Part shown: positions 19,797 through 28,677 of the stretch, in pieces | How positions within the stretch are numbered: the stretch's first letter is position 1 | How the letters are laid out: every line of letters begins with the position of its first letter | Source: Mycolicibacterium sp. | GTDB taxonomy: Bacteria > Actinomycetota > Actinomycetes > Mycobacteriales > Mycobacteriaceae | Assembly: GCF_016462545.1 (NCBI RefSeq) | Contig: NZ_JAEMTA010000001.1 | Span: 196,668 to 260,667, forward strand | Length of the DNA: 64,000 nt | Direction: 5' to 3' | Program-made: the position numbers and the translations under genes | Notes under the pieces: model-generated | What the model saw: only the letters and a program-made list of their open reading frames with translations | Databases searched by the model: none | What the model was told of the DNA's origin: nothing

Positions 19797-20492
19797 ATGC
19801 GCATAGCCACGCTGGCCCTAACCCTTTCGGCCGTCGCGGCGATCGGTTGGTCGGGCGCGGGGGCGGCCGCTGCGGCGCCGCCGAAGTGCGCCGACCTCAA
19901 CGGGGTGCTCGACGCGAACCAGATCTGTCAGATCTCGGCGTCCGACCCCGGCTACTCCATGAGCATCAGTTACCCGGCCGACTACCCCGACGCGCAGCCG
20001 GTCTTCGACTACGTCAAGCAGACCCGCGACGGGTTTCTCAACGTCGCCAAGATGCCGGACGGGCGGCTGATGCCCTACGAGCTGGACACCACGGCCACCG
20101 AGTACGACTCAGCGGTGCCGCCGCGAGGAACTCAGTCGGTGGTGTTCAAGACCTATCAGGGCGTCGGCGGCGCTCACCCGTTGACCTTCTACAAGACGTT
20201 CAACTGGGACCAGGTCGCGCGCAAGCCCATCACCATCGACAATCTGTTCAAGCAGGGCGCCGCGCCGTTCCCCATCATCTTCCCGCTGGTGCAGGCCGAG
20301 ATCGACAAGCAACTCGGGCAGCCGGTCGCGATCGCACCGGACGCCGGCCTCGATCCCACCAACTACCAGAACTTCGCCATCACCAACGATCAGCTGATCT
20401 TCTTCTTCAGCCAGGGTGAGTTGCTTCCGGAGGCCGCAGGCGCCGTGCAGGTCGCGATCCCTCGCGGGCCCGTCAACGCCATGATCGCCTGA
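19797..20492 (+). CDS. secreted protein of the TB22.2/RsiV-like (DUF3298) family (Rv3036c ortholog)
   Basis: 231 aa with a clear cleavable signal peptide (hydrophobic LALTLSAVAAIGWSGAG, Ala-rich cleavage region before APPKCADL). The mature protein has two early Cys residues likely to pair, a SYPADYPDAQPVFDYV stretch, GGAHPLTFYKTFNW (DUF3298-like) and the ending NFAITNDQLIFFFSQGELLPE, all matching M. tuberculosis Rv3036c. Exported; function unknown, with weak similarity to the extracytoplasmic domain of anti-sigma factor RsiV. Its stop lies 2 bp from the convergent PQQ-repeat lipoprotein gene. Confidence 0.9.
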   Translation: MRIATLALTLSAVAAIGWSGAGAAAAAPPKCADLNGVLDANQICQISASDPGYSMSISYPADYPDAQPVFDYVKQTRDGFLNVAKMPDGRLMPYELDTTATEYDSAVPPRGTQSVVFKTYQGVGGAHPLTFYKTFNWDQVARKPITIDNLFKQGAAPFPIIFPLVQAEIDKQLGQPVAIAPDAGLDPTNYQNFAITNDQLIFFFSQGELLPEAAGAVQVAIPRGPVNAMIA

Positions 20493-20494
20493 GG

Positions 20495-21796
20495 TCAGGC
20501 AGGGGCGAAACCGAACACTCGACCATCGCTGGTAGCGGCCACGACGCGACGGTCATGGCCGATCGACACCCCTACCGGATAGCCGGTTGCGCCGGGCAGC
20601 GGGTAACTGTTGAGCGTGTGCCCGTCGGCGGGGTCGAACACCACGAGCGCCATACCGTCGCCATCACGCGTCACGGTGTAGGCGGCCGTCGTCCCCGCCA
20701 GGCTGGACGTCGACAACGGCTCGACGTCGTCGCGGGTCCATGCCACCTCGCCGCGGTCACCGTCGTCCTTGATCGCCGTCAACCTGGTCTCGGGACCGCC
20801 ACCGGAGACGATCAACCCGTCCGGTGACACCGATGGGGGAGTCTGCGGCTGGAAGTTCAGGGGCACCGACCACTTGGCCTTGCCGTCCGCGGTGTTCAGA
20901 GCCCACAGGCGTCCGTCGCGACCGTTGAGGTAGGCGGTGTTGCCATCCGCGGACAGGACCGGACTGCTGAGCGGTCCGCCGCCGACCGCGGTGCTGGTCC
21001 AGTCCCTGGACAGCAGGGGCGTCTGCCCGGGCCGGTAGCGCAGCCCGACGACTTCGGGGCCATCGGCGTTGGGCTCCCACAGCGTCGTCACGACGATCCC
21101 CGTGGCCGCGGAGAACGCCGGCGCGGCGGCCACCGGGCACCGCGATCTGCCCAGCTGACAGTCGGCGAGACCGCGCTGGGAGTCGGTGGGATCGACGCCG
21201 GCGACGAGGTCGAGAGCCGTTCCCACGACGTCTCCGCGATGTGCGTCGTAGACCAGTACCTGTCCGAGGTGAGTGATCACCAACAGCTCGCCGGAGGACA
21301 GCAGGCGTGGCGTCCACGGCAGGCCGATGACCGGATTGCGCCAACGGATCCACTGCGTCGGAGGAAACGACATGATCGCCCCCGGCTGCCCGACGTAGAG
21401 GTTGTCGAATCCGTCGAACAAGGGACTCGACAGTCCGCCGCCCTGCCACAGCCGGCTGCACCAGCGCTGCCGGGCCCTGTTGTCGGTCTCCCAGACCATC
21501 AGCGAGCAACCGCCCGCCGTCTGGGCGTTGACCGCCAAATAGTCGCCGGAACTCAGGGCCACCTGCGATTCGATGCTGCCCTTCGCCGAGCGGATCCAGT
21601 CCAACCGGAGTGCACCGGAACCGTCGACCTGCGCGTAGCTGCTGTTACTCGCGTCCCCGTACTGGGCCGACCAGCCCTCGGCGGGGTGCGCCTGCACCCA
21701 GGAGTCGGTATTGCCGCACGCGGTCAAGATCAGCGTCGTGAGGACCACGACCGCCACGGCCGCCACACGGCGCACGGTCTGTTCGGGAGCAGGCAT
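20495..21796 (-). CDS. PQQ-like beta-propeller lipoprotein (Rv3035 ortholog)
   Basis: 433 aa lipoprotein: signal peptide with lipobox LTAC, acylated Cys at about residue 27. The rest is a beta-propeller with repeated Trp-docking segments such as GRLWALNTADGKAKWSVPL and VFGFAPA at the end. This fold usually acts as an assembly or scaffold protein on the outer face of the membrane (BamB-like); no quinoprotein catalytic residues are evident. It is divergent from the Rv3034c-like acyltransferase with an 87-bp gap, conserved in mycobacteria near the MGLP genes. Confidence 0.9.
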   Translation of the reverse strand: MPAPEQTVRRVAAVAVVVLTTLILTACGNTDSWVQAHPAEGWSAQYGDASNSSYAQVDGSGALRLDWIRSAKGSIESQVALSSGDYLAVNAQTAGGCSLMVWETDNRARQRWCSRLWQGGGLSSPLFDGFDNLYVGQPGAIMSFPPTQWIRWRNPVIGLPWTPRLLSSGELLVITHLGQVLVYDAHRGDVVGTALDLVAGVDPTDSQRGLADCQLGRSRCPVAAAPAFSAATGIVVTTLWEPNADGPEVVGLRYRPGQTPLLSRDWTSTAVGGGPLSSPVLSADGNTAYLNGRDGRLWALNTADGKAKWSVPLNFQPQTPPSVSPDGLIVSGGGPETRLTAIKDDGDRGEVAWTRDDVEPLSTSSLAGTTAAYTVTRDGDGMALVVFDPADGHTLNSYPLPGATGYPVGVSIGHDRRVVAATSDGRVFGFAPA

Positions 21797-21869
21797 CGAG
21801 TCCCGAGACTATCCCGAGTCGCGAAGGGCAGGAGCGTAGCGACCCGGCACGTCTCGCAAACCGCTCAAG

Positions 21870-21875
21870 TAGGCT
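21870..21875 (+). promoter_or_regulatory. -10 box before the Rv3034c-like acyltransferase
   Basis: TAGGCT ends 8 bases before ATG 21884, fitting a leaderless or near-leaderless transcript in the divergent gap. Confidence 0.5.
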
Positions 21876-21883
21876 GTGCCGCC

Positions 21884-22621
21884 ATGACCACGATGTGGGG
21901 GGCCCCGATCCACAAGCGTTGGCGGGGCTCGCGACTGCGTGACCCCCGGCAGGCCAAGTTCCTCACGATGGCGTCGCTGAAGTGGGTGCTCGCCAACAAG
22001 GCCTACTCGCCCTGGTACCTGGTGCGGTATTTCCGGCTGCTCAAGTTCAAGCTCGCCAACCCGCACGTGATCACCCGCGGCATGGTGTTCCTCGGCAAGG
22101 ACGTCGAGATTCAGGCGACACCCGAACTCTCCACCATGGAGATCGGTCGCTGGGTGCACATCGGCGACAAGAACACCATCCGGTGCCACGAGGGATCGCT
22201 ACGCATCGGCGACAAGGTGGTGCTCGGCCGGGACAACGTCATCAACACCTACCTCGACATCGAACTCGGCGACTCCGTGCTGATGGCCGACTGGTGCTAC
22301 ATCTGCGACTTCGACCACCGGATGGACAGCATCGAGCTGCCGATCAAGGATCAGGGCATCATCAAGGGCCCGGTGCGGATCGGTCCGGACACCTGGGTCG
22401 CCACGAAGGTGACGGTACTGCGCGGGACGTCGATCGGGCGCGGCTGCGTGCTCGGCTCGCATGCCGTGGTGAAGGGCGAGATTCCCGACTACTCGATCGC
22501 CGTCGGCGCACCCGCGAAGGTCGTCAAGAACCGCAAGCTGGCATGGGAGACCTCGGCGGCCCAGCGCGCCGAACTGGCAGCTGCGCTCGCCGACATCGAA
22601 CGCAAGAAGGCCTCCCGCTAG
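21884..22621 (+). CDS. hexapeptide-repeat acyltransferase (Rv3034c ortholog)
   Basis: 245 aa left-handed beta-helix acyl/acetyltransferase. After about 70 basic and aromatic residues, hexapeptide turns run from STMEIGRWVHIGDKNTI to SIGRGCVLGSHAVVKGEI, ending with the conserved YSIAVGAPAKVVKNRKL. The loop ICDFDHRMD carries the His that activates the acceptor hydroxyl in this family. It likely acylates a sugar; its neighbours make the 6-O-methylglucose lipopolysaccharide, which carries acetate and other short acyl groups. The ATG sits behind a -10 box in the divergent region. A C-terminal helix (AQRAELAAALADIERKKA) ends the chain. Confidence 0.9.
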   Translation: MTTMWGAPIHKRWRGSRLRDPRQAKFLTMASLKWVLANKAYSPWYLVRYFRLLKFKLANPHVITRGMVFLGKDVEIQATPELSTMEIGRWVHIGDKNTIRCHEGSLRIGDKVVLGRDNVINTYLDIELGDSVLMADWCYICDFDHRMDSIELPIKDQGIIKGPVRIGPDTWVATKVTVLRGTSIGRGCVLGSHAVVKGEIPDYSIAVGAPAKVVKNRKLAWETSAAQRAELAAALADIERKKASR

Positions 22622-22634
22622 CAGTCGTCGACTG
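22622..22634. terminator. palindrome between convergent genes, possible terminator core
   Basis: CAGTCG-T-CGACTG is a perfect 13-base palindrome directly after the acyltransferase stop and before the convergent lysA-like gene end. The loop would be very tight and no T-tract follows, so termination is only a suggestion. Confidence 0.25.
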
Positions 22635-22655
22635 AGCGCACACCCGCACAGTCGA

Positions 22656-23924
22656 TCAGGTGACGTCGCGCGCCAGGAGGTCCGCCCACGTGTCGCGGCG
22701 CACCACCAGCCGGGCCGTCCCACCGTCGGCGAACACCACCGGGATGCGACGGGCGCCGTTGTACTGGTTGGACATGGTGTAGCAATAGGCGCCGGTGACC
22801 GGGACGGCCAGTAGATCGCCGACCGTTGGATCCCGCAGGGCGACACCGTCGATCAGTTGGTCACCCGACTCGCAGTGCCGTCCGACGACGTTGACGCGCG
22901 TGCCACCGCCGACGCGGTCGACGATGGTGGCCTCGAAGCGCTGTCCGTACAGCGACACCTCGAGGTTGTCGCCCATGCCGCCGTCGACCGCGACGTGCGT
23001 CGTGTCCCCGCGCTTGACGGTCGTGACCCGGTAGACCGTGCAGGCGCTGGTGGCCACCATGCTGCGGCCGGGCTCGACGATGATCCGGCTTGCGGATGGA
23101 AGCAGCGCGTCGGCGGCGTCGATCATCGCCTCGGCGTAGTCGGCGACCGTGGGCGGTTTCTCGTCGTAGGTGTAGCGGACTCCGAGACCCCCGCCCAGGT
23201 CGTACACGTCGAAGGTGCCCAGCGCGGCGAGGGGGGCGACGGCAGCCGCGAGTTGTTCGACGTTGAGCAGCTGCGAACCGACGTGGGTGTGCAGGCCGTC
23301 GCAGCGCAGCACGCCGCTGTGCTCGATGCGGGTGATGGCGGCGCGGGCGTCCTCGGGCATCAGGCCGAACTTCGATCCGGCGTGACCGGTGGCGACCGAT
23401 GCATGGGTCGCTGCCTCGACGCCGGGGATCACCCGGACCAGACACGGTTGGACGTACCCGGTCGGCACGATGCGCTCCAGCCGGTCGATGTCGTCGAAGT
23501 TGTCGACGACGATGAGGCCAACTCCGGTGCGCACCGCGAGCTCGAGTTCCTCGTCGCTCTTGGCGTTGCCGTGCAATACGAGGCGGGCAGGGTCGGCGCC
23601 AGCTGCCATGGCGGTGATGATCTCGCCGCCTCCCGCCACGTCGAGGTGCAGCCCCTCCTCGGTCATCACTCGTTGAATGGCCGTGCAGGGAAACGACTTC
23701 GACGCGAACGCCACGTCGGTTCGGGGGCGCCTGGTGCGGAATTCGTGCAGGTACTCGCGGGCTCTGCTCCGCAGTGCGACCTCGTCGACCACCATGACCG
23801 GTGTGCCGAACTCCGCGGCCAGATCGTCGAGGCGACACCCGCCGACCACCAGCGTGCCGTCGGCATCGGTCCGGGTGCCCGGCGGGAAGAGGTCGATCAC
23901 GTCGTGGGCGCTCACCGTCGCCAC
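22656..23924 (-). CDS. lysA: PLP-dependent diaminopimelate decarboxylase (second, LysA-like copy)
   Basis: Fold-type III decarboxylase, 422 aa, converting meso-diaminopimelate to lysine or acting on a related amino acid. PLP Lys is residue 76 (FASKSFPC). Phosphate-binding GGGLGVRY and EPGRSMV follow, then the CESGD motif carrying the active-site Cys from the partner subunit, and NQYNGARR near the C-terminus, where canonical enzymes have a YNSRPR-like sequence. GTG 23924 or 23915 are both possible starts. It lies 1 bp behind the MGLP glucosyltransferase stop and so belongs to that operon. The housekeeping mycobacterial lysA sits elsewhere (argS-lysA-thrA), and M. tuberculosis has a different gene at this spot. 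Confidence 0.87.
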   Translation of the reverse strand: MATVSAHDVIDLFPPGTRTDADGTLVVGGCRLDDLAAEFGTPVMVVDEVALRSRAREYLHEFRTRRPRTDVAFASKSFPCTAIQRVMTEEGLHLDVAGGGEIITAMAAGADPARLVLHGNAKSDEELELAVRTGVGLIVVDNFDDIDRLERIVPTGYVQPCLVRVIPGVEAATHASVATGHAGSKFGLMPEDARAAITRIEHSGVLRCDGLHTHVGSQLLNVEQLAAAVAPLAALGTFDVYDLGGGLGVRYTYDEKPPTVADYAEAMIDAADALLPSASRIIVEPGRSMVATSACTVYRVTTVKRGDTTHVAVDGGMGDNLEVSLYGQRFEATIVDRVGGGTRVNVVGRHCESGDQLIDGVALRDPTVGDLLAVPVTGAYCYTMSNQYNGARRIPVVFADGGTARLVVRRDTWADLLARDVT

Positions 23925-23925
23925 G

Positions 23926-25176
23926 CTAGCCCCGGTCGGGAAGCGCGTGCTCGACGATGAGCCGCCTGCGGTGCGGCTCCCGCTCACCGCGTTTCGCAGC
24001 CAGGTAGACCTGGGCGGTCTCGGCGGCCACCGTGTGCCAGTCGAAGGCCGAGTCGAGGCGCCTGCGGGCCGCGTCCGCGCGGCGCTGGGCCGCCGCGGGA
24101 TCGTCGAGGACGGTGCGCACCGCGCCGGCCAGGGCGGCGACGTCGCGGGGCGGGAACGACAGTCCCGTCTCGCCATTGATCACGGCTTCACCGAGCCCGC
24201 CGACGTTGGACGTCACCAGGGGGGCGCCGGTGGCGGCGGCCTCCAGGGCGACGATGCCGAACGGTTCGTAGTGGCTGGGCAGCACCGCTGCGTCACACTC
24301 GTGCAGCAGCGCGACCAGCTGTTCGTGGTCGACGCGTCCGACGAAGTCGATTGCCTTGAGCACCTTGTGCTTTCGGGCCAGTTCGAGCAACCAGTCCAGC
24401 TGGGTGCCGTCACCGGCGACGGTGAGCGTGGTGCCGGGGTGGGTTCGCCGGATCCGCGGCAGCGCAGCAATGGCGTCGTGGATGCCCTTCTCGTACTCGA
24501 GGCGGCCCAGGTAGAGCAGTCGCGCGGGTCCCCGGTGCGCGGTGCGCCGCGCGAACGGCCAGAGTCCCGAGTCGATTCCGTTGCGGATCACCACGGACTC
24601 GGCCAATCCCGGGCCGAAGAGCTCGGTGATCTCCTCGCCCATCGAGGCCGAACACGTGATGAGCGAGTCGGATTCACGCACCAGCCACGATTCCACCGAG
24701 TGCACCTGGCGACTGATCTTGCCGGACACCCAGCCCGAGTGCCTGCCCGCCTCGGTCGCGTGAATCGTCGAGACCAGGGGTACGTCGAAGTGTTCGGCGA
24801 GGGCGATCGCGGGATGCGCGACCAGCCAGTCGTGGGCGTGGACGACGTCGGGTCGCCACGGCTTGGTGCGTCGTCCCCGCGTGGTCAGGGCAAGGCCTGC
24901 GCGGACCATCGAGTGCCCCATGGCCAGCGTCCACGCCATCATGTCGGTGCCGAAGTCGAATTCGTGGGGATCCTGGGCGGCGGCGATCACGCGCACGCCC
25001 TCGCTGAGGTCGTCACCGGAGGGGTGGGTGCTCGGATCGGTGCCCGACGGCCGCCTGCTGAGCACCACGACCTCGTGACCGGCGTCGGCCAGCGCCGTGG
25101 CCAGGTGGTGGACGTGGCGCCCGAGACCGCCGATGACGACCGGCGGGTACTCCCACGACACCATCAGAACTTTCAT
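23926..25176 (-). CDS. GT4 alpha-(1,4)-glucosyltransferase for methylglucose lipopolysaccharide (Rv3032 ortholog)
   Basis: 416 aa retaining glycosyltransferase with GT-B fold that elongates the alpha-1,4-glucan of MGLP, and possibly glycogen. The N-terminus MKVLMVSWEYPPVVIGGLGRH is the typical GT4/GlgA nucleotide-sugar loop. Later come LYLGRLEYEKGIHDAIAAL and PSHYEPFGIVALEAAATG with the E-x7-E motif. ATG 25176 is chosen because the family starts there; an upstream in-frame extension is low complexity. Downstream of the GH57 branching enzyme (100 bp) and upstream of the lysA-like gene on the same strand. Confidence 0.93.
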   Translation of the reverse strand: MKVLMVSWEYPPVVIGGLGRHVHHLATALADAGHEVVVLSRRPSGTDPSTHPSGDDLSEGVRVIAAAQDPHEFDFGTDMMAWTLAMGHSMVRAGLALTTRGRRTKPWRPDVVHAHDWLVAHPAIALAEHFDVPLVSTIHATEAGRHSGWVSGKISRQVHSVESWLVRESDSLITCSASMGEEITELFGPGLAESVVIRNGIDSGLWPFARRTAHRGPARLLYLGRLEYEKGIHDAIAALPRIRRTHPGTTLTVAGDGTQLDWLLELARKHKVLKAIDFVGRVDHEQLVALLHECDAAVLPSHYEPFGIVALEAAATGAPLVTSNVGGLGEAVINGETGLSFPPRDVAALAGAVRTVLDDPAAAQRRADAARRRLDSAFDWHTVAAETAQVYLAAKRGEREPHRRRLIVEHALPDRG

Positions 25177-25276
25177 GGCACCCTCACCAGCTTCGACGAG
25201 CGTGCGCAAAGTGGCATTGGCGCGCGGAGTGTCGTGCGCAGACACGCACGCTCGCGCGAGAAGCGGACACGGGGGC

Positions 25277-26848
25277 TCATCGCGGGAGCCGCCGGGCATC
25301 GAGCGCGCCGAACAATCCATCGGCCCGGTTCCAGTTGCCCGCCAGACGCTCGGCGTGCTCGCGTCGCCCCGCCGCGAGGGCGCCTGCGATCTCCCGCGTC
25401 GCGTGCGCGTGTAGGTGAGCCCGATAACGGGCGTACTCGGCCGCGGTGTCCTTGCTGACCATGAACGGCCAGTCGCTCGACACGGTGAGCAACGCCTCCC
25501 GCAGGATCTGGTCGGCCACCGTGTCGCGGGGGGTGGGCGCTCCCACCGCCGCCTGCTGGGTCAGCGCCTTGTCGACCGTGGCGAGCGCGGTGTCGACCAC
25601 CTCGGTGTTCAGGTGCACCAGGTCGTAGACCTGATCGCCGTTCCATACCTGCCAGTCCTTGCCCGAACCCCAAGAGCTGGGCGGCAATTCGACGGGTGAG
25701 CCGACGAAGCCGTCGGCGATCGCGTCGGACAGCGTACCGAGGCGCACCCCGGCCTCCGGGAGTGCCCGCAGCACCCTCTCGAGCCAGATTGGACCCTCGT
25801 GCCACCAGTGGCCGAACAGTTCGGTGTCGAACGCCGCGACGACATGGGCGGGCCTGCCGATGCGATCGGACTCCGAGGAGAGCCTGCGGCGCACGGTGTC
25901 GACGAAGTCGGCGACGTGGACGTCGATGGCGGCATCGGCGCGCTCGGGCTCGTAGGGGGCCTTCTCCTGCGACGGGACGGCGCGACCGGTGACGCGAGCC
26001 GGCTTCAGACCGGTCAGGTGGTCGTAGGTGTGGAAATCGCGATAGGCGGCGTGCCCCGGGTATCCCGACTTGGGCGACCAGACCCGGTAGCTGACCTTCA
26101 GATCGCGGCCGAAGGCGATGACGTCGGAATCGCCGACCGGGCGACCCAGCGCGGTGTCACCGTGCAGCGTCGGGCCGTCGACCATGAAGTGCGTCACGCC
26201 CGCTGCGGCGTACTCGCGTTCCAATCCGGGGGCGTAGGCGCACTCCGGCGCCCAGATGCCGCCGGGCACGCGGGCGAAGCGCTGGCCCGCGTCGGCGAGT
26301 CCCTCGCGCAGCGCGAACTCCCGCAGTCGGGGGTGCAGCAACGGTTGGAACGGATGCGCGAGCGGGCCGCCGAGCAGCTCGATCGCCTCGGCGTCGATGA
26401 GCTCGCGCAGCAGCGGACTGCCGCCGTGGCGCCACGTCACCGCAAACTCGTCGAGCGCCCTGCCCGCTTCTTCGTATTCACGAATACCGAACGTGCGCAA
26501 GGCTTTCGGGGCTGCATAGCCGGTACCGTCGCCGCTGCGCCGGACGCCGGCCTCCTGCCCGCGCAGCTGCCAGTTCGCCAGCCAGTGGTTCATCCCGGTG
26601 AGGCAGTACGGATCGTCGAGCTGTGCGGCGACGACCGGCGTCAGCCCGAGAGTGATCAGGTGGCTGCGGCCCTCGTCGGACAGCCTGCGCAGCAGTGCCA
26701 CCAGCGGCAGATAGGTCGCGGCCCACGACTGGTAGAGCCATTCCTCGCCGACCGGCCACCGTCCGTGGTGCGCAAGCCACGGAAGGTGCGTGTGCAGCAC
26801 CAGGGTGAACATCCCGGGGACTTCCGGAGGGCAGGGGGAGGTGCTCAC
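25277..26848 (-). CDS. GH57 1,4-alpha-glucan branching enzyme (Rv3031 ortholog)
   Basis: 523 aa. GH57 motifs are in order: VLHTHLPW near the N-terminus, GIWAPECAYAPG with the nucleophile Glu, AFDTELFGHWWHEG with the acid/base Asp, and a C-terminal helical region. Works with the GT4 enzyme to make branches on the methylglucose lipopolysaccharide backbone. The GTG start overlaps the stop of the methyltransferase upstream (GTGA), so both are translated together. Length agrees with the family (about 520 aa). Confidence 0.94.
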   Translation of the reverse strand: MSTSPCPPEVPGMFTLVLHTHLPWLAHHGRWPVGEEWLYQSWAATYLPLVALLRRLSDEGRSHLITLGLTPVVAAQLDDPYCLTGMNHWLANWQLRGQEAGVRRSGDGTGYAAPKALRTFGIREYEEAGRALDEFAVTWRHGGSPLLRELIDAEAIELLGGPLAHPFQPLLHPRLREFALREGLADAGQRFARVPGGIWAPECAYAPGLEREYAAAGVTHFMVDGPTLHGDTALGRPVGDSDVIAFGRDLKVSYRVWSPKSGYPGHAAYRDFHTYDHLTGLKPARVTGRAVPSQEKAPYEPERADAAIDVHVADFVDTVRRRLSSESDRIGRPAHVVAAFDTELFGHWWHEGPIWLERVLRALPEAGVRLGTLSDAIADGFVGSPVELPPSSWGSGKDWQVWNGDQVYDLVHLNTEVVDTALATVDKALTQQAAVGAPTPRDTVADQILREALLTVSSDWPFMVSKDTAAEYARYRAHLHAHATREIAGALAAGRREHAERLAGNWNRADGLFGALDARRLPR

Positions 26849-27624
26849 GGTCGCACCGCGATGGCCACCAGGTCCAGGCTCTGGTCGATCGGGCGTTCGC
26901 GGGCATCGACGAGGTCGAAGTCACCCGTTCGGACCGATTCGACGTCGGCCAGCAGGTCGGCGGACCACGGTGCGTCGGCCACGGCGCGGGCGATCTGCGC
27001 GTCGATGATCGAGCCACCGTGTCGGGTGTCGAGATCGCGAAGCCGGGCACCATGAAAGACCCCGTACACCCCTTCGATGGTGAACCCGGACCCGGTCAGC
27101 AACTCGGTGAGCTCGGCGGCGTTCAGTTCGCGGGTGTGGAACGGGTTGATCGGGGTGTCCCGACCGGGGGAGAAGGTGATGCGGTTGGGCGTCGACATCA
27201 GCAGCACCCCGGACGGCCTCAGCACCCGGGCGCACTCGTCGACGAACTGCGCCTGGTCCCAAAGGTGCTCGATGACCTGGAAGTTGACGACGACGTCGAC
27301 GCTGGCGTCCTCCAGCGGGAGCTCGGCGAGGTTGCCCTGGCGCATGTCCACGCGGGGGTAACGGGCCCTGACGTGGGCCACGGCGGAGTCGTCGTAGTCC
27401 AGCCCGATCACCCGGCGTGCCACGTTGGCGATCAGGTCGGCGCCGTAGCCTTCGCCCGAACCGGCCTCGAGGACGTCGCGGCCGACGCAACGGTCCAGCA
27501 GCCTTTGGTACACCACCTCGTGCCGACGGAACCAGTAGTTCTCCTCGGCCAGCCCGGGCACGGTGCGTTCTCCGGTGAGGGGAAGGACGTCTTCGGACGG
27601 CTCGGGGCGAGAAAATGTGCTCAT
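26845..27624 (-). CDS. SAM-dependent methyltransferase of the MGLP cluster (Rv3030 ortholog)
   Basis: 259 aa class I methyltransferase. Core motifs: DVLEAGSGEGYGADL (SAM), VIGLDYDDSAVAHVRARY, GNLAELPLEDASVDVVV and EHLWDQAQFVDECARVLRP. N-terminal LTGERTVPGLAEENYWFRRH is conserved in mycobacterial Rv3030. First gene of a four-gene operon (methyltransferase, GH57, GT4, lysA-like). Its product likely O-methylates glucose units of MGLP. ATG 27624 is used; a TTG two codons earlier is also in frame. Confidence 0.92.
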   Translation of the reverse strand: MSTFSRPEPSEDVLPLTGERTVPGLAEENYWFRRHEVVYQRLLDRCVGRDVLEAGSGEGYGADLIANVARRVIGLDYDDSAVAHVRARYPRVDMRQGNLAELPLEDASVDVVVNFQVIEHLWDQAQFVDECARVLRPSGVLLMSTPNRITFSPGRDTPINPFHTRELNAAELTELLTGSGFTIEGVYGVFHGARLRDLDTRHGGSIIDAQIARAVADAPWSADLLADVESVRTGDFDLVDARERPIDQSLDLVAIAVRP

Positions 27625-27831
27625 TGCCAACGCAGGCTAACCCAGCTATGGCGATTATCACTCGCTCACCAGTAGTTCAGAGACCGATGGGGCGGGTAGA
27701 AGGTTAGACAACACCAGCTATGGTGTGAGTGCGGACCGCATCATGTTACTGGCTAGTAACCGTTGATTGCCGCACAAACCGTGATATGGCAAGGCCGGCT
27801 GCGGCCTCATCGAGGAGGACGAACCACACTC

Positions 27832-28626
27832 ATGACGAACATCGTGGTCCTGATCAAACAGGTTCCTGATTACGAGGATCGGCATCTCACCGACGGCGAC
27901 TGGACCCTGGATCGTGCGGGTAGCGATCCGGTGCTGGACGAGATCAACGAGAAGGCCGTCGAGGTCGCGCTGCAGCTCAAGGAGAAGCACGCGGACGCCG
28001 ACTACAACGTGGTCGTGCTGACCGCGGGCCCCGAAGGCGCAGAGACGGCCATCCGCCGTGCGCTGTCCATGGGGGCCGACTCGGCCTACCACCTGGTCGA
28101 CGACGGCCTGCACGGCTCCGACATCGTCCAGACGTCGTGGGCGCTGGCACGCTCCCTCGGTCAGATCGAGGACATCGGCGTGGTCATCGCGGGTAACGAG
28201 ACCAGCGACGGCGTCGGAGGTGCGGTTCCGGCGATCCTGGCTCAGTTCCTCGGTCTGCCGCAGCTGACGGCCATGCGCAGCATCGACATCGCCGACGGCA
28301 AGGTCACCGGAGAGCGCGAGACCGACGACGGTGTCTTCGGACTCGAGGCGAGTCTGCCCGCGATCATCAGCATCAGCGAGAAGATCGTCGACGACGCCCG
28401 CTTCCCATCCTTCAAGGGCATCATGGCCGCCAAGAAGAAGCCGGTCGAGAAGCTGACGCTCGCGGCAATCGGCGTCGAGGCCGATGAGGTCGGCGGCAAG
28501 TACGCCGGTTCGACCGTGGTGTCGTCCACGCCGAAGCCGCCCAAGTCCGCAGGCGAAAAGGTCACCGACGAAGGCGAGGGTGGCAAGCAGATCGCCGATT
28601 ACCTCGTCGCTCAGAAACTTCTCTGA
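27832..28626 (+). CDS. etfB: electron transfer flavoprotein beta subunit (FixA/EtfB)
   Basis: 264 aa. Forms the ETF heterodimer that takes electrons from acyl-CoA dehydrogenases. It opens with TNIVVLIKQVPDYEDRHL, the standard beta-subunit strand. VVVLTAGPEGAETAIRRALSMGAD and VIAGNETSDGVGGAVPA follow, the latter being the ETF beta signature region; the recognition loop around PSFKGIMAAKKKP is present. ATG 27832 has GAGGAGG at 27812-27818. Ortholog of Rv3029c; etfA follows after 51 bp. Confidence 0.96.
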   Translation: MTNIVVLIKQVPDYEDRHLTDGDWTLDRAGSDPVLDEINEKAVEVALQLKEKHADADYNVVVLTAGPEGAETAIRRALSMGADSAYHLVDDGLHGSDIVQTSWALARSLGQIEDIGVVIAGNETSDGVGGAVPAILAQFLGLPQLTAMRSIDIADGKVTGERETDDGVFGLEASLPAIISISEKIVDDARFPSFKGIMAAKKKPVEKLTLAAIGVEADEVGGKYAGSTVVSSTPKPPKSAGEKVTDEGEGGKQIADYLVAQKLL

Positions 28627-28677
28627 GCCCCGTCGGACAGTCCCAGACCCCATTTCTTAGAGAGCGAACGAGAACCC

